Positions 1 through 11,380 of a DNA stretch of 64,000 nt are shown one piece after another (position 1 is the stretch's first letter; the number at the start of each line of letters is the position of its first letter). A program made the position numbers and the translations under genes. This DNA is from Rhodamnia argentea (taxonomy: Eukaryota > Streptophyta > Magnoliopsida > Myrtales > Myrtaceae), in assembly GCF_020921035.1 (NCBI RefSeq), contig NC_063152.1:9934001-9998000 (forward strand). The letters run 5' to 3'. Below the pieces are notes generated by a model. That model worked only from the letters and a program-made list of their open reading frames with translations, searched no databases and had not been told where the DNA came from.

Positions 1-1380
1 TGCAATTCTAAATGCAATGCATTTTTTCTTTCTATTCTAGTAGTAGAAATATATCCCAAATCAACGACACACGATATATGAGTCATGGTTGACGATATGT
101 TAAATATTCACTACAATCACAACGAGAAACAAATTTAATCGAGGATTCAATCTTTAGTCTCAAAGATCAAATCTCCAATTTTGATTCACCATCGCTCTTA
201 AATGCAATTGAGTTGTGTGATGTGATTTCAAGAATTGTCTGCTTTTCCAACTCCTTTTAGATGCGAGGAACTTTTAAGTATAAAAAACGAGGGATATGGG
301 GTGCTATATCTTTTGGTTTTAGTCGTAAAAATACATATTTATGAAAGTGGTTTTAATTTTTTATTGACCAAGTTTCGAGAAAAAACATTCACGTGCTGTA
401 CTCGAGACGAACATCCAATAAACCGATCACTCGTCAATGTGAATTGTCAATCAAGCTCCCTCCATTTTTTACTGTTAAAAGGCATGCTAATATATGGTAT
501 GCTAATTTGAAAAGTTTTATAGTTTGCAAAAAATAAAACCAAAAGACATTTGATCACAAAAAAGATGTACTTCTACGATCAAAACTAAATATTATTTAAG
601 CAATAACAGAAGGTTTCTGAATTCTGTTTTTATGTATAATTGAATCTTTAAACTAAAGTGCTTTTCTATTTGAGTCGGTCCTTCCTTCCTTCCCATTATA
701 GACGGATATGTGGCATTTTAAAATAAACGAAATTGAAAATTGATGAACATTGGAAAAATAAATATCGAAATATAGAAAAAGGAAGTTTGAAAAATAAGTT
801 CAAGCATAATTCATAATTCCTAATTCCGGCATGGGGACCGCGAACGCCAGCTAGGCATCGTGGGAGATGGCACAACCTCCGGCGTCGGAACAGCAAAACA
901 AATGCTTAAAAAAATAGAAAAAGGAAAAGAAAATTAAGCTCGAATCTCAAATTCGACTAGATGTAACCGCTAGTCACAAGATCTCCATGAGGCGATACTA
1001 GAGGCTATGTCACATCAGCGATTGATGATTGGGTCGTGCGACCTTAAGTGTCTCGCGACGAAGGTTGTATGACCTAGGGTAAATTTGGCCCTCGTCGCGG
1101 TCAAGCGATCTCGAAGATGGAGAGCAAGAGCTCGATAGCTCTCATTGGCGTCGCCTCCGGTTGCAGACCACATCCTCTATGAAAATTACAACTAAGCACC
1201 AATTTATCCGGTCAGTATTGACGTGGTCGCTCGGGAGCCTACTAATGCCGGCATTTCTCATTATATTTTACTGAAAGAATTAATTCGAATAAAAAGCATA
1301 TGCTTTAGAGACTCAATTGCGCAAAAAAAAATATTTCAAGGACCTCATTGAATATTTTGAAAGGTTCAGGGACTGGTGGC
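1..1380. other. Intergenic DNA, no gene recognised
   Basis: AT-rich sequence with only short, low-complexity open frames. From about 950 to 1250 the base composition becomes more GC-rich (several TCG/GCG-rich stretches), as in the GC cores of the repeats elsewhere in this window. I could not define ends or inverted arms. No conserved protein motif was seen on either strand. Confidence 0.4.
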
Positions 1381-2325
1381 TTTGTTCCCTGTCTAATTAT
1401 TGCTGAAAAACATGCAGAAAGTTAGAACGAGTACAACTCCTACACCCGCCGTCGACGTAGAGCTTGCTCCTCTCCGTCGCGCACCACCGCCGCAACCGAA
1501 CGCCCTGTCAGTGGTCAGCCCTCTCCGTGGTCTCACCTCCCCCGCCAACTTCGACGGATACTCCGCGAAGGCAAGCTTCCGAGTCATGCTGTTTTTGTTC
1601 TGGCTTTCTAATTAAGATATGTTGTTCTTTTTTCCAACCGTAGCATTTGAGCAAGCTCAAACGACCACTATTTTTTGGTGGTTCTGTGTTGCTAGCGACG
1701 GTTCAGTTATGGTGTTTAGCGCACTGACAGCAACAGTGTTTATTGCGTTCACCGAACATCCCTTGCACACCATGTGTTTGATGGGAGTTTCAGGACGAAT
1801 GGCATTGTGATATCAAATGTATTCCGACCCAATTACCGAGAGAAACAACCTCTTGATGCATTTCTCCGAGTATTCTTTGGAGAAGTAACTGCGAAACCTA
1901 GCCATTAAAAAAAAAAAAAAATCTTGTCAAGCTTTCTCTGCGTTTGCTTTTATTACTAGAGTAGATTGTTTTTGGGGCCATCTAAGGATAGGTGGAAGAT
2001 GCACGTAGCTTTGGAGTTGTGATTGATCCCTCTTCTAGCTTTTCCCTTTTAAGAGATCGTTTAGGCTGAAATATGTTTTTCTTCTCTTGGCTGCATGATT
2101 TTTCTTCTTTCAGTGAAGGTAAAGTCTTGGTAAGTTATATGTGTGAGAACTAAATTCTTTATTTGATGCAGATTTGCTGCGTTTGTGGTGACTGACACAG
2201 TTATTGGATGATGGTTACGTGGCTCATTCTGCTGAAAGCCCAATGTGGATTATCTTTCTGCTAGCGGAGGTCAGCGCTTTTTTAATATCGCCTGAGTTGC
2301 AACTAGAGTAAAGAAGTTTGCTGCA
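1381..2325 (+). promoter_or_regulatory. Probable promoter and 5' leader of the PPR gene
   Basis: This stretch lies directly upstream of the PPR start codon. Positions 1400-1600 are C-rich and GC-richer than their surroundings, as plant 5' leaders often are. They are followed by a T-rich stretch typical of an intron, ending in a pyrimidine-rich run before the ATG at 2326. A 5' UTR intron is therefore possible but the donor is not clear. The 71-codon frame at 1400-1615 resembles no protein I know. Confidence 0.3.
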
Positions 2326-3747
2326 ATGGCCAGTAGATCGATGATCAAATGGTCTAATAAACTTACAACGTCCCTAGTCGAGCAGCTTATTAGGGCTGAA
2401 AGGGACGTACAGAGGGCAATGCTCATCTTTGATTCGGCAACAGCAGAGTATAGTAATGGTTTTCGCCATGATGAGAAAACCTTTAGCCTTATCATATCTA
2501 AATTGGTTTCTGCAAATCAGTTCTGGACAGCGGAAGAGCTTCTTCAGAGAATGAAAGAAGAGCAGTGCAATCTTACAGAAGACATATTTCTCTCCATCTG
2601 CAGAGGTTATGGGCGAGTTCACAGGCCGCTGGATTCAGTGAGGGTATTCCAGAGGATGAAGCGTTTCCAATGCAAACCTTCACCCAAATCATACGTCACT
2701 ATTTTGGATATACTTGTTGAGGAAAACCATTTGAAACTAGCTCTTAGATTTTATAAACACATGAGGGAGATTGGTGTATCACCTACTGTTGCTTCCCTCA
2801 ATGTTTTGATCAAAGCTTTGTGCAAGATTAGTGGAACGATGGATTCTGCCCTTCAGATATTTTATGAGATGCCAAATCGTGGATATGATCCAGATTCATA
2901 TACATACGGTACTTTGATAAATGGATTGTGTAAATGGGGGAAAATTGGGGACGCCAGGAAACTATTTGAAGAGATGGAGACAAAAGGTTGTTCACCTAGT
3001 GTAATCACCTACACTTCCATGATTCATGGTCTGTGTCAATCCGAGAATTTAGATGAAGCTTTTGGATTGTTCGAACAAATGGTGGGCAATGGTATTGAGC
3101 CTAATGTGTTTACTTTCAGTTCATTAATGGATGGATTTTGCAAGAGTGGGTGTTCTTCTCAAGCAATGGAGCTTTTGGACATGATGGTCAGGAAACGGCT
3201 GATGCCCAACATGATAACTTACAGCACTTTGATCCATGGACTCTGTAAAGAAGGGAAAGTTTATGAAGCTTTGGAGACTCTTGACAGGATGAAGCTTCAG
3301 GGTTTGAAACCAGATGCGGGACTGTATGGCAAGATCATTGCTGGCTTTTGTGACAAGTGCAAATTTCAGGAGGCTGCCAACTCCCTTGATGAGATGATAC
3401 TAGAAGGAGTCTCTCCGAATCGTTTAACTTGGTCTATTCATGTCAGAATCCACAACGCGGTTGTTCAAGGCCTTGCCATTCATGGTGAAATAAATCGTGC
3501 TTATCAGCTTTACATAAGCATGCGGGCCAGGGGAATTTCCATTGATGCTTTGACTTTCAGTGCTCTTGTTCGATATTTATTTTGGAAAGGGGATATAGAT
3601 AAAGCTTATCAAGTATTTGAGGAAATGGTACATGATGGATGTGCTCTGGACGAGGAAACATGGAAGGCAGTTGTAGAAGGATTTGTGCATTGGGAGAAAG
3701 GGAAAGAAGCCGCTAACTTATTGCCTGAATTGATTGGTGAACAATGA
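2326..3747 (+). CDS. Pentatricopeptide repeat protein, P class (At5g46100-like)
   Basis: A single 473-codon exon starting at ATG 2326, with no intron, as usual for plant PPR genes. Tandem helical repeats of about 35 residues run from about residue 49 to the C-terminus. There are roughly eleven, each with the Y-x-x-L-I-x-G-x-C-K and A-x-x-L-F-x-x-M signatures (for example TYGTLINGLCKWGKIGDA and TYSTLIHGLCKEGKVYEA). No E, DYW or SMR domain follows, so it is P class. Order and wording follow what I remember of Arabidopsis At5g46100, including the stretches SICRGYGRVHRP and MREIGVSPTVASLNVLIKAL. P-class PPR proteins bind single-stranded RNA, usually organellar, in a sequence-specific way. No organelle-targeting peptide is obvious: the N-terminus MASRSMIKWSNKL is short and basic. 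The RNA target is unknown. The gene looks intact. Confidence 0.93.
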   Translation: MASRSMIKWSNKLTTSLVEQLIRAERDVQRAMLIFDSATAEYSNGFRHDEKTFSLIISKLVSANQFWTAEELLQRMKEEQCNLTEDIFLSICRGYGRVHRPLDSVRVFQRMKRFQCKPSPKSYVTILDILVEENHLKLALRFYKHMREIGVSPTVASLNVLIKALCKISGTMDSALQIFYEMPNRGYDPDSYTYGTLINGLCKWGKIGDARKLFEEMETKGCSPSVITYTSMIHGLCQSENLDEAFGLFEQMVGNGIEPNVFTFSSLMDGFCKSGCSSQAMELLDMMVRKRLMPNMITYSTLIHGLCKEGKVYEALETLDRMKLQGLKPDAGLYGKIIAGFCDKCKFQEAANSLDEMILEGVSPNRLTWSIHVRIHNAVVQGLAIHGEINRAYQLYISMRARGISIDALTFSALVRYLFWKGDIDKAYQVFEEMVHDGCALDEETWKAVVEGFVHWEKGKEAANLLPELIGEQ

Positions 3748-4900
3748 AAGAACCAGACAAGACTATAAGAATATAATTATAGGTAAGAGTTAATGCTGCT
3801 TGTTACCGCTTCTACCATTGTGCTTATTTCATATGCATGGTAACAATTCCACTTTATTTTTATTTTTATTTTTTTAAGAAAATAAGTTTGTGGTTCATAA
3901 TAAGTTGGCCGTGCCTTACCTTAATAGAAAGATTTCTGATCTATCTTTGTCTTTAGTGGCTGTGTGGAGCTGCATTATGATTAAGTACTTTTGGTATCGT
4001 GTTCCTTCAGAATTTTTGGTAGAATTTTACTCTCCCATGGATTAAAGAGATTGCGTGACATCTTCAAGAGACTTCTTGGTCAGTAGGTATCCTTTAACAA
4101 AATGGGCTTGGATGAATAGATGAGAGCTCTCTATCATTTTTATGATTGCTCATACAAAGTTTCTGTGCCTGTATAATGTAGATTCTGAGGCTATTGCTTG
4201 TTTTACCAGGATCATGTCGCATCCTGTCAGCATTATCTTTGGGCAAATTGGAGAATCAGAATTAATTGCGGATATGAGAAATCTAGCTGTTTGGAGCTAA
4301 TGGGCAAGCACTTCCTATGGTCTTTGAAGCTCTGACTTCTGTGAATCAAAAGGATTATCGCGCCCTTCCTTTGATGCGGAGTATGTCTCCCTTGGCGGTT
4401 TGTATGCTAAAGGACACTTTTTTTTTATGAAACACGGTGATGGTTGAGGTGTCTGAATTAGCTGGAGTTATTGGCTGCACATATGGACTGTGTTCAAATA
4501 GCTTATAGGGATTGCCAGTAGGTTACCATTTGAAATGTGAATCTATTTGAAAGGAAATCATTGAGAAAAATAGAGAGAAACTGGCAAGTTGGAATAGGTT
4601 TTTGTCCAAAAGGTTAGAATAATTGTTGTTATTAAGGGCTTTTTGTTGAGTCTAACCTACTAACTTTCTGTCACTTCTTTCAGTTCCTGTTGCAAACAGA
4701 ATTTACAAAGAGATTTCTGTTGTCAAGTGACATGATGATCGTACTTCCAGATTTCATCTAATCAGCTGGACTTCAATTTGTTCTTATATTGAGATGGAGG
4801 ACTGGCTACCAGAAAAGTTGGTTTGTTCATCAAGCTCTTTAAGGCAAATGGAAATGGAAGTTTCTTGAAGAAAAGGAGAGATCATGGAGAAGAGTTTCAT
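3748..4900 (+). other. 3' flank of the PPR gene, no second gene seen
   Basis: AT-rich sequence after the PPR stop codon. A GTAAG-type donor just past the stop (about 3782) could start a 3' UTR intron. Long thymine runs (3855-3875, 4420-4430) occur. No conserved coding motif was found on either strand. Confidence 0.4.
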
Positions 4901-5149
4901 TGTTAAATATGCCATTTGATATGTGACCTGTGTTCTAAGGTGACATGTGGAAGTATTATAGGAACGATTGGTATGTTTTTGCTGTTCACACCACCTTCAA
5001 TATGGGTGATGGAAGAAAAGCGAAGTCCTAGTATGATTGAAGAGGTACTGACCAGCCTTTTAAAACCTCTCATGCTTGACATTGCTGTTACTAAAGACAA
5101 GTCTGTAGCTGGCCTATGTCCTGACTTCTTCAGACAAATCCAGAATTGA

Positions 5150-5570
5150 GAAGACATTATGAGGAGTTGGTATGTATGAGTTGAAGATTGGGTATGCCGC
5201 AGTTGCAACCGATGGCATTGTTTTGTGATAGTCAAGCAGCTATACATGTTGCTTCGAGTCCTGTTTTTCATGAGAGGACGAAGCATATATAGAGCTCGAT
5301 GGTCATTTTGTTCGAGAAAAGCTAGAGTCCCGGGAAATCAAGACTGCGTTTGTTAGCGCTAATGTTGGTCCTTGAGTCTAGTATGTATGTGTGTGTGTCT
5401 ATATATATATCAAGCTCGCCAAGCATGATATTTCTACTCCAACTTGGGAGAAGAGTGTTCGGAACGGGAAATAGAATGATAAATGTGTTAACATTCTTTA
5501 ATTGGGGGTTTCCCTGTTCCGTAATACCTGGATATGGTATAAATACACGTGTCTTTAATTTTGCCTGGTT
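5150..5570 (+). mobile_element. Ty1/Copia retrotransposon remnant (RNase H end and likely LTR piece)
   Basis: Reading across frames, about 5190-5290 gives the end of a Copia RNase H domain, including [21 protein letters not shown]. After a stop and frame change, 5290-5380 gives a piece with DGHFVREKLESREIKTAFVS. Both match the conserved 3' end of plant Copia polyproteins. The frame is broken by at least one stop and shifts, and integrase and reverse transcriptase are absent. Positions 5400-5570 include a GGTATAAATAC motif typical of a Copia LTR, so part of the 3' LTR may survive. The partner LTR was not found. The element is inactive. Confidence 0.75.
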
Positions 5571-6090
5571 GATCTGGTTTGACAAGTCTTGAATGGTTGG
5601 CCCGGACAACCTACTTCACTACTTGTCCTGGATTGGTTAATCAAGGCTTAAAGAAGTCAATTGCTCTAGGACCCGATTATCAAATTAGAGATGCATATAC
5701 ACGTGTAATTTCTATTTATGAGATGATAAGGTGTAGCAGAAATCTATACCAATCTTCGGAGCCTATCCTAACAGTCTACACGCTGATCCGTGTGCTATCC
5801 AAGTTAGTACACAGCCAAGCTCCTAAGTTAACTGTGAGATGGGTCCACAGTGGCGCTGCATTAGAAATTTTCGCCTCGGTCATTAAGGAAATTTATCATA
5901 GGGATGAGTACATACACGTATACACGCGTACAAAGTTACCATGTTTTCAGATGAAACGACTTCGCAAACTTCAGAAAAACACATCCTTTTGGTGACATCC
6001 ATATTCAAATCTGGAATGAAACATAAAGGTAAATGGAAAGGCCATCATTTCGCCAGGGTCTGTAGAGCCTAGCATTCATCAGAGGCATAG
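5571..6090. other. Gap between Copia remnant and receptor gene
   Basis: A 138-codon open frame on the plus strand (5579-5995) shows no recognised motif and partly overlaps what should be the 3' flank of the minus-strand receptor gene. I treat it as chance or retroelement-derived. Nothing else was seen. Confidence 0.35.
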
Positions 6091-8638
6091 CTACGGCAGA
6101 TGCGAAGACTTCAGTTCATCATCTACGTACAAAATCGTTTTGCTAGAGGGAAGCGTTGGCAACTCTTTGATCATGTCGCAGTGAAGTAAATCAAGGGTCC
6201 GAAGATTGGAAAGTTGGTGGATCTCTGCCGGTATGCTGGAAATAGTAGAATGTCGCAGCCTCAAGATTCTCAGATTTTGCAGTTTCCCGATCTCGCTCGG
6301 AACGCCTCCCTCGAGACTCCGACACCAGGAGGCATATATTTCTTCAAGGCTAGTCAGCTCTCCGATACCAGGAGGGAACTCACTAAAGAAACAAGAATCC
6401 ATTCTCAGCACCTTCAACTTCTGCAGTTTTTTTAGCGAATCTGGAAACTTGGAAATGCCACTCCCCGACACGTCTAACTCGACTAACGATCTCCCTATAT
6501 TGCCAATGGAGTTTGGAAGTTTTCTTATTCGGCGGCAATCCCTCAGTGACAAGTGTTTAAGTCTGACCAGTTCTCCAACGGAATCGGGAAGTGCTGTGAT
6601 TCTGGAGCCGTCCAGGGAAAGAAGTGAGATACTTGTCAGGTGACATATTGTTCTCGGTAGCTGACTCAATGAGAAGCAGTTTGAGGCGCTCAGAGTTTCA
6701 AGCTGCTTTAAATGACCAATGGAGATGGGAATTTCTTGTACCGAAGTCCCGTCCATGAGAAGCTCTTTCAGAGCTGTCAGGTGACCCACTTCTACCGGCA
6801 ACATGCTGAGCTCTGTGCAGAACTTCAAATTCAGGGAAACCAAGCACTTCAAATCGCCGATCGAATTATCTATCTTGACCAATTGTGAACATCGCTCCAG
6901 AATCAACATGGCCAGATTTTGGCAACTAGAGAACTTAGGAGTGACTAATAAGTCCGTACAACCTGTAAGATCTAGAACTCTCAAGTTTTGCATCTGCAAA
7001 ATAGGAGAAAAATATGCATGAGCCCACTTCACAAATAGTTATGGTAGGCCGGGCCATCTCACCATAGCTATGAATTGTAAACTACCTTGAATTGATCCCA
7101 GCCTTCCCAGTCTTTCGTGACTTCGCTCCAGGACAAGTCGAGAATCGTCAAGTTTCCTAAGTGAAAATTAGTTACTTGCAGATGTCGAGGACATCCTCGC
7201 CAACGGAGCCACCTTAAATTTGGAAAAACGTTAGCGAAATCTCCGGCAATGACTGCATGATCCAATTGGAGAAACCGCAAGTTTGGCATGCTCTTAAAAT
7301 CTTCTGGTGTGAGTTTGTCTGAAGTACGCTGATGAAAGTTAAGACAGAGTGCCTCAACCTTTTCTGTTCCCTGTGATGGACAAGAGAAACAAACAAAAGG
7401 TAGTTAAAGGATGGTCTCTCTTCTTGACACATAACCAGTCAGTAAACATTCCTAAAGAAAAATGAGGAACAACGTCAATTGCACACATGGTCTAGGAAAT
7501 AGTTCTCCTTTGACGGTGAACATAACAAAAGTGTTTCAATGCTTCACTATGAGGGGGAAAAAAGCACACCAAATTTCACCTTTTTCTGCTTTATCGTATG
7601 GAGAGCTATTTCATGATTAAATAATCTACTCCGCCTTCCTGGATCTGCAAGACTCTCCCCACGAACGATTTCTCTGCCAAGCCGCCTCAACATGCTATGC
7701 ATCCATATCTGATTGTTTTCTCCAATTTTGGCTAGGGGAGTGGGAATTTCAATCGAAGGGAGGAAAGAGAAGTCATACCATAGGTAAAAAGCAACTCGAC
7801 TATCTACGCCGGTGGTAAAGCAGGCAATATCCAGAAATATCTGTTTCTTCCCATAATTTATTTCTAGACATGCTTCCTTCAAAATTCTCTGAAAATCCCA
7901 GAGGCTGTATTGTGACCACCAATGCCGTTGTAATTTATTCCATTCCATCCAGGTTTTACCATGGAATACTGCAGCCATAACTTCAATGAACAATGGAAGT
8001 CCTGCCATAGTATTACGAGCATGGTGAGAAAGCACGAAGTTGCTATGTGAGGAAGAAGTTGGTATGGATGCATGTTGCCTAAAGAGTTGAAGAGCCTGAT
8101 CATTATCCAACCAACTAACATGATATGTCCGGATCTGAGGAGACTCTTCTGGGATGACACTGTTTCTGGTGGTAACAAGGATCCTACTTCCAGAAGCAAA
8201 GCAATCAAAGAAATCTCCAATGAGTTTCTGGAGATGAAACACATTTTCCACATCATCAAGGATTATGAGAACTCTCATGTTGCAGAATAAGTCCCTGAAA
8301 AACTCAATTCCCCTGTTGACAAAAGCAACATCCTCAAGTTCCCGTTTTAGAACATCAGAAATCAACTTGGTTCGCAAAAGCTGAAGCCCTCCAAATACTT
8401 GAGTTGTTTCTCCAATATCTGCAAGGAAGCTACAGCCATCGAATTCACAGCAGACTTGGTTGTACACGAGTTTTGCAAGAGTTGTCTTGCCAATCCCACC
8501 TTCTCCGTGGACAAAGACAACGATCCGCTTGCCCTTATCATTAGTATCCATCAAGCTCATGATGTGATTGACTTGATCATCTGTTCCAACACCTTTTTCG
8601 ATAGTGGCAACTTGTCTTTTCTCTTCCATTGTAGCCAC
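6091..8638 (-). CDS. NB-LRR receptor of TIR-NB-LRR descent, no TIR domain, variant MHD
   Basis: Three exons joined in phase 0: about 8638-7580 (NB-ARC), 7370-7086 (linker and first LRR) and 6993-6091 (LRR). About 745 residues if translation starts at ATG 8629. The NB-ARC exon has a P-loop GEGGIGKTT, kinase-2 VLIILDDV, RNBS-B GSRILVTTRN, GLPL-type AGLPLFIEV and the TNL-type LDIACF. NB-ARC proteins are nucleotide-driven switches in effector-triggered immunity. The MHD triad, which contacts the bound nucleotide, reads MHS (WMHSMLRRLG), so the Asp is replaced. No TIR exon was found in the 600 bases upstream. A good acceptor lies just before 8638, so an upstream exon may have been lost. The LRR exon ends early, about 280 residues before the sibling at 11381-14615, with no frameshift visible at the end. 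It could be a functional truncated helper or adaptor, or a decaying copy. Confidence 0.8.
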
Positions 8639-8721
8639 CTACAAGAAGCATGATGATTGCTCACTGATAAGGCCGTAAGATGTGAAGTGTGTGTGTGTGT
8701 GCATACCCGCTTTGAAATTTC

Positions 8722-8952
8722 TTATCTATACACTGACAAGATGAGAACAAACAAGGGATCAAAAGAGAATGTTTTCGAAGAGTATTGTCTCTCCTGAAGA
8801 TCCTTGATTTGTCCCCTCAACATTTCTATCTCAGCAGTCTGATCATCAAGGTAGTGTTTATGAGGCACGGCTCCGGATTCAAGCTTCAGAAGTCTGTCTT
8901 TGGTAGAGTTGCAGTAGCAAATGTGTGTGTGTGTGTGAAGGACAGTGTACAT
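8722..8952 (-). pseudogene. Coiled-coil coding fragment upstream of the first NB-LRR
   Basis: The reverse strand carries a highly charged heptad-like stretch (DRLLKLESG, then a segment containing DDQTAEIEMLRGQIKDLQER) that looks like a genuine coiled coil. A possible acceptor (ending CCAAAG) precedes it, but no canonical donor follows before an in-frame stop. GT-repeat runs lie on both sides (about 8685-8702 and 8922-8937). I could not name the parent protein; kinesin or another cytoskeletal coiled-coil protein is a guess. It is in the same orientation as the downstream NB-ARC exon, but I could not join it in frame. Confidence 0.3.
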
Positions 8953-9257
8953 TATAACCTCAGAACATAATAGAGACCATGGCCCAATTGAGATATGATA
9001 TGGGGAGGCGAATGTTCAAATCATTGAAACATTGTTGGTTACCACTTTTATCTGTGTGTTCTCCTAAAAGTGTTTACGTAATCGACGCCATTGTTCTGAA
9101 GATTGCAAATCGAAGCTTCCACACGGCAAACACAAAAGAATGGTCTCTCACTTCCGGCTTTAATTTTATACTAGGAATACCCTTGCATGGCCGCGAACAC
9201 CATTAACAATTAATCTACATCGAAAGGTATAATAAATAATTAACATGAGAAAAAGAT

Positions 9258-9745
9258 GGGGAAAATTACCAAAAAAATACTAAACCTATTGCAATTGTGT
9301 CAATTTACTCATAGACATTTTTTTTTATCCAATTGAGTAATAAACTTTTGCATTTGTGCCAATTTAGTCGATCTGACCAAATTTGGCCATGGATGCCAGC
9401 TATTCTACATAGTGCGGCTGGCACTGATGTGGACAATTTTAAATAATATTTGAACATTTTCAGAATTATTTATTTATTTTTTCTTTTCTTTTTCCTTTTC
9501 TTTTTCTTTTCTTTATCTTTCTTTATTTTTCTTCCCTTCCTTCTTCCTCCAGCCGATCACCTAAACCTCAATGATCGGCCGGACCGGGTAGGTTTCGGGA
9601 TATGGATCTGGCGATTAGAACTTGTTTTATGAAGTTGGAAGAAGATGATTTTTCTTGAACTTAACTTCCCTATTGCTTTCTTGGAAATCATTTTCCTTTT
9701 TCATAGAGTTTTCCGTGAAACAAACGCACATTTAACAATGTTAAT
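9258..9745. repeat. Fragment(s) of dispersed plant repeat
   Basis: Positions 9258-9400 have the wording of a non-autonomous element arm (two AATT-rich near copies of a 'caattTRctcat' type phrase about 70 bp apart). A long pyrimidine tract (about 9470-9550), a short GC-rich core (9550-9600) and a TTTTCCGTGAAAC-like end near 9707 follow. Similar ends occur near 14910 and 15100. Exact boundaries and target duplications were not resolved. No gene here. Confidence 0.35.
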
Positions 9746-10224
9746 TCCTTAGATTTCACTTCACAATGTTAAAGGTCTTGAAGATTCTTTAGTCTTCGAA
9801 TATAGATGGCAATCGGCAAATGAAAACCACGAGTCTCTGGCAAGATCGCTTCAATCATCTCTCACTTGTGAGTCAAAGAATGTATTCTAAGATTACAAAT
9901 GACTTGCCATTCAAACATTAAAACACTAAATTGACAATATTTACTTGCATGTGATATTTATTTTGCTTTTCATTATTGATCTACAAATGATGAATAGATA
10001 GACATTGTGCTGAGTGCTAAGACTTAAAATTAGTCTGAATGTAAACTCTCATGTATTTAATAAAGGCTTAGTAATAGTAATCAGCAAAGCATTATTTGTA
10101 GCACGTAGGTTGCTTAAAATTAGTCTGAATGTAACATCGCATGTATTTTAATTCTCTCTATTCATGTGTGCATGGCCCACATTCCTAATGATGGGCAGAA
10201 GGTAATATTTCTGTACGGCTCTTA
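9746..10224. other. Intergenic DNA with a short direct repeat
   Basis: A roughly 20-bp phrase TTAAAATTAGTCTGAATGTA occurs twice, near 10025 and near 10117, each followed by a similar CATGTATTT stretch about 10 bases on. No coding signal was seen. Confidence 0.4.
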
Positions 10225-10775
10225 CTTAGATGCAAATATTTTTTTTCGGCTCACTTAAGTACTAATTTTTTTGAAAAATGGTTATTTCAATGCCAACTCC
10301 GGTGAACTTTGTCGGAAATCTTACGTGGCATTCACGTGGCTCGCCGGAGGATCCCAATCAACAATAAAAAAGCTAAAATTAACTAAAAAAACCCACGTAA
10401 TATTAAAAAAATTAAAAGTAAGTTAAAATTTTTAAAAAATAAGCTAAAAAATAAAAAAATAGAAAAAAAGAAGTTGCAGTAAGCCCTCACCGCTGGAAAC
10501 AACCCATTTTGTTTTTTTTTTTTTAATTTTTTAGCTTATTTTTCTGTTTAATTTAAATTTTAAAAATATTAACTTATTGTTAAGTTTAAAAGTCCACATG
10601 AACGCCACATGGCTATTTTTTTTAAAAAACTGCCATGTAATGTTAAAAAATTAAAAATAAATGAGACGTAATTAGTTGGCCAAAATTTCTCGCTATTGGC
10701 ACTAAAGTGATCATTTTTTCTCCGATTTGACACTTAAGTCAGCCGAAAAAAATATTGGCACCAAATTGAGTGTCG
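10225..10775. mobile_element. Non-autonomous inverted-repeat DNA element (about 550 bp)
   Basis: The left arm near 10232-10290 (TTTTTTTCGGCTCACTTAAG, then AATGGTTATTTCAATGCCAA) reappears as reverse complement at about 10700-10765 (TTTTTTTCGGCTGACTTAAG, then ATGATCACTTTAGTGCCAA). The arms are about 70 bp and imperfect. The interior is A/T-rich with no transposase. Family was not assigned, and no clear target-site duplication was identified. Confidence 0.6.
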
Positions 10776-10804
10776 TAACACTCCTTCCGCCCCTAATAAT
10801 GTGT

Positions 10805-10807
<3 letters not shown>

Positions 10808-10862
<55 letters not shown>
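10808..10862 (+). repeat. (CT)n microsatellite, about 27 units
   Basis: An uninterrupted CT dinucleotide run of about 55 bases, beginning after AACTC and ending before TGCGTCGG. It lies in intergenic DNA 3' of the second NB-LRR gene. Confidence 0.95.
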
Positions 10863-10865
<3 letters not shown>

Positions 10866-11380
10866 GTCGGTTTTATCAAATTAATCTCTATTAGTTTATA
10901 CATTTACACCAAACCCACCATTTATCTCACTTTTACTTCTTAAATATATCTTGGATAAAAAATTAAACCTACCACCTACTTCCTCTTCATCAAGTAACCA
11001 CTCAATTCACACGTCTAATAACTATGTCTTTTCTCCTCAAATGTAACCCACCAGCGATCATGCACATGCGTGTTTTATTTATAGAATCTTTCATACTAGT
11101 TAGACATGTGATTGACTTGTTGATTTCCGTGTCCTAATTTTGAAGGAATTAGATTAGCCGCAACTAATCTTCAAGTCTATGTGGATCACATTTGGATGTT
11201 TTGACATGAGATCCATACAAAATGCTCATAGAGAAAGACACAGGATAATATTCTGAGCATCAATACGTCAAGGTGTTACTAATCTACTCAATATGTATAA
11301 ATGAGCAGTTTTCCAAGCACATCAACCCCCAAATTGTTACCTTCTAGATCCGTCCCGGAATTAAGCTTGTCTTATGATTA
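10863..11380. other. 3' flank of the second NB-LRR gene
   Basis: AT-rich sequence with no open frame of note. The last codons of the NB-LRR ORF just above contain an AAG|GTGATT donor-like site, so a small terminal exon or 3' UTR exon could lie here. I could not identify its acceptor. Confidence 0.3.

Noticed and set aside
4903..5286. 127-codon minus-strand frame
   Set aside because: It is antisense to the Copia RNase H remnant and has no motif of its own.
5579..5995. 138-codon frame after the Copia remnant
   Set aside because: No known motif, lies next to retroelement debris and overlaps the receptor 3' flank.
8640..9250. TIR exon upstream of the first NB-LRR
   Set aside because: No frame shows TIR signatures such as DVFLSFRG or a catalytic-Glu context.
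10808..10862. CRISPR-like or satellite array
   Set aside because: It is a simple (CT)n microsatellite; no repeat-spacer structure exists in the window.
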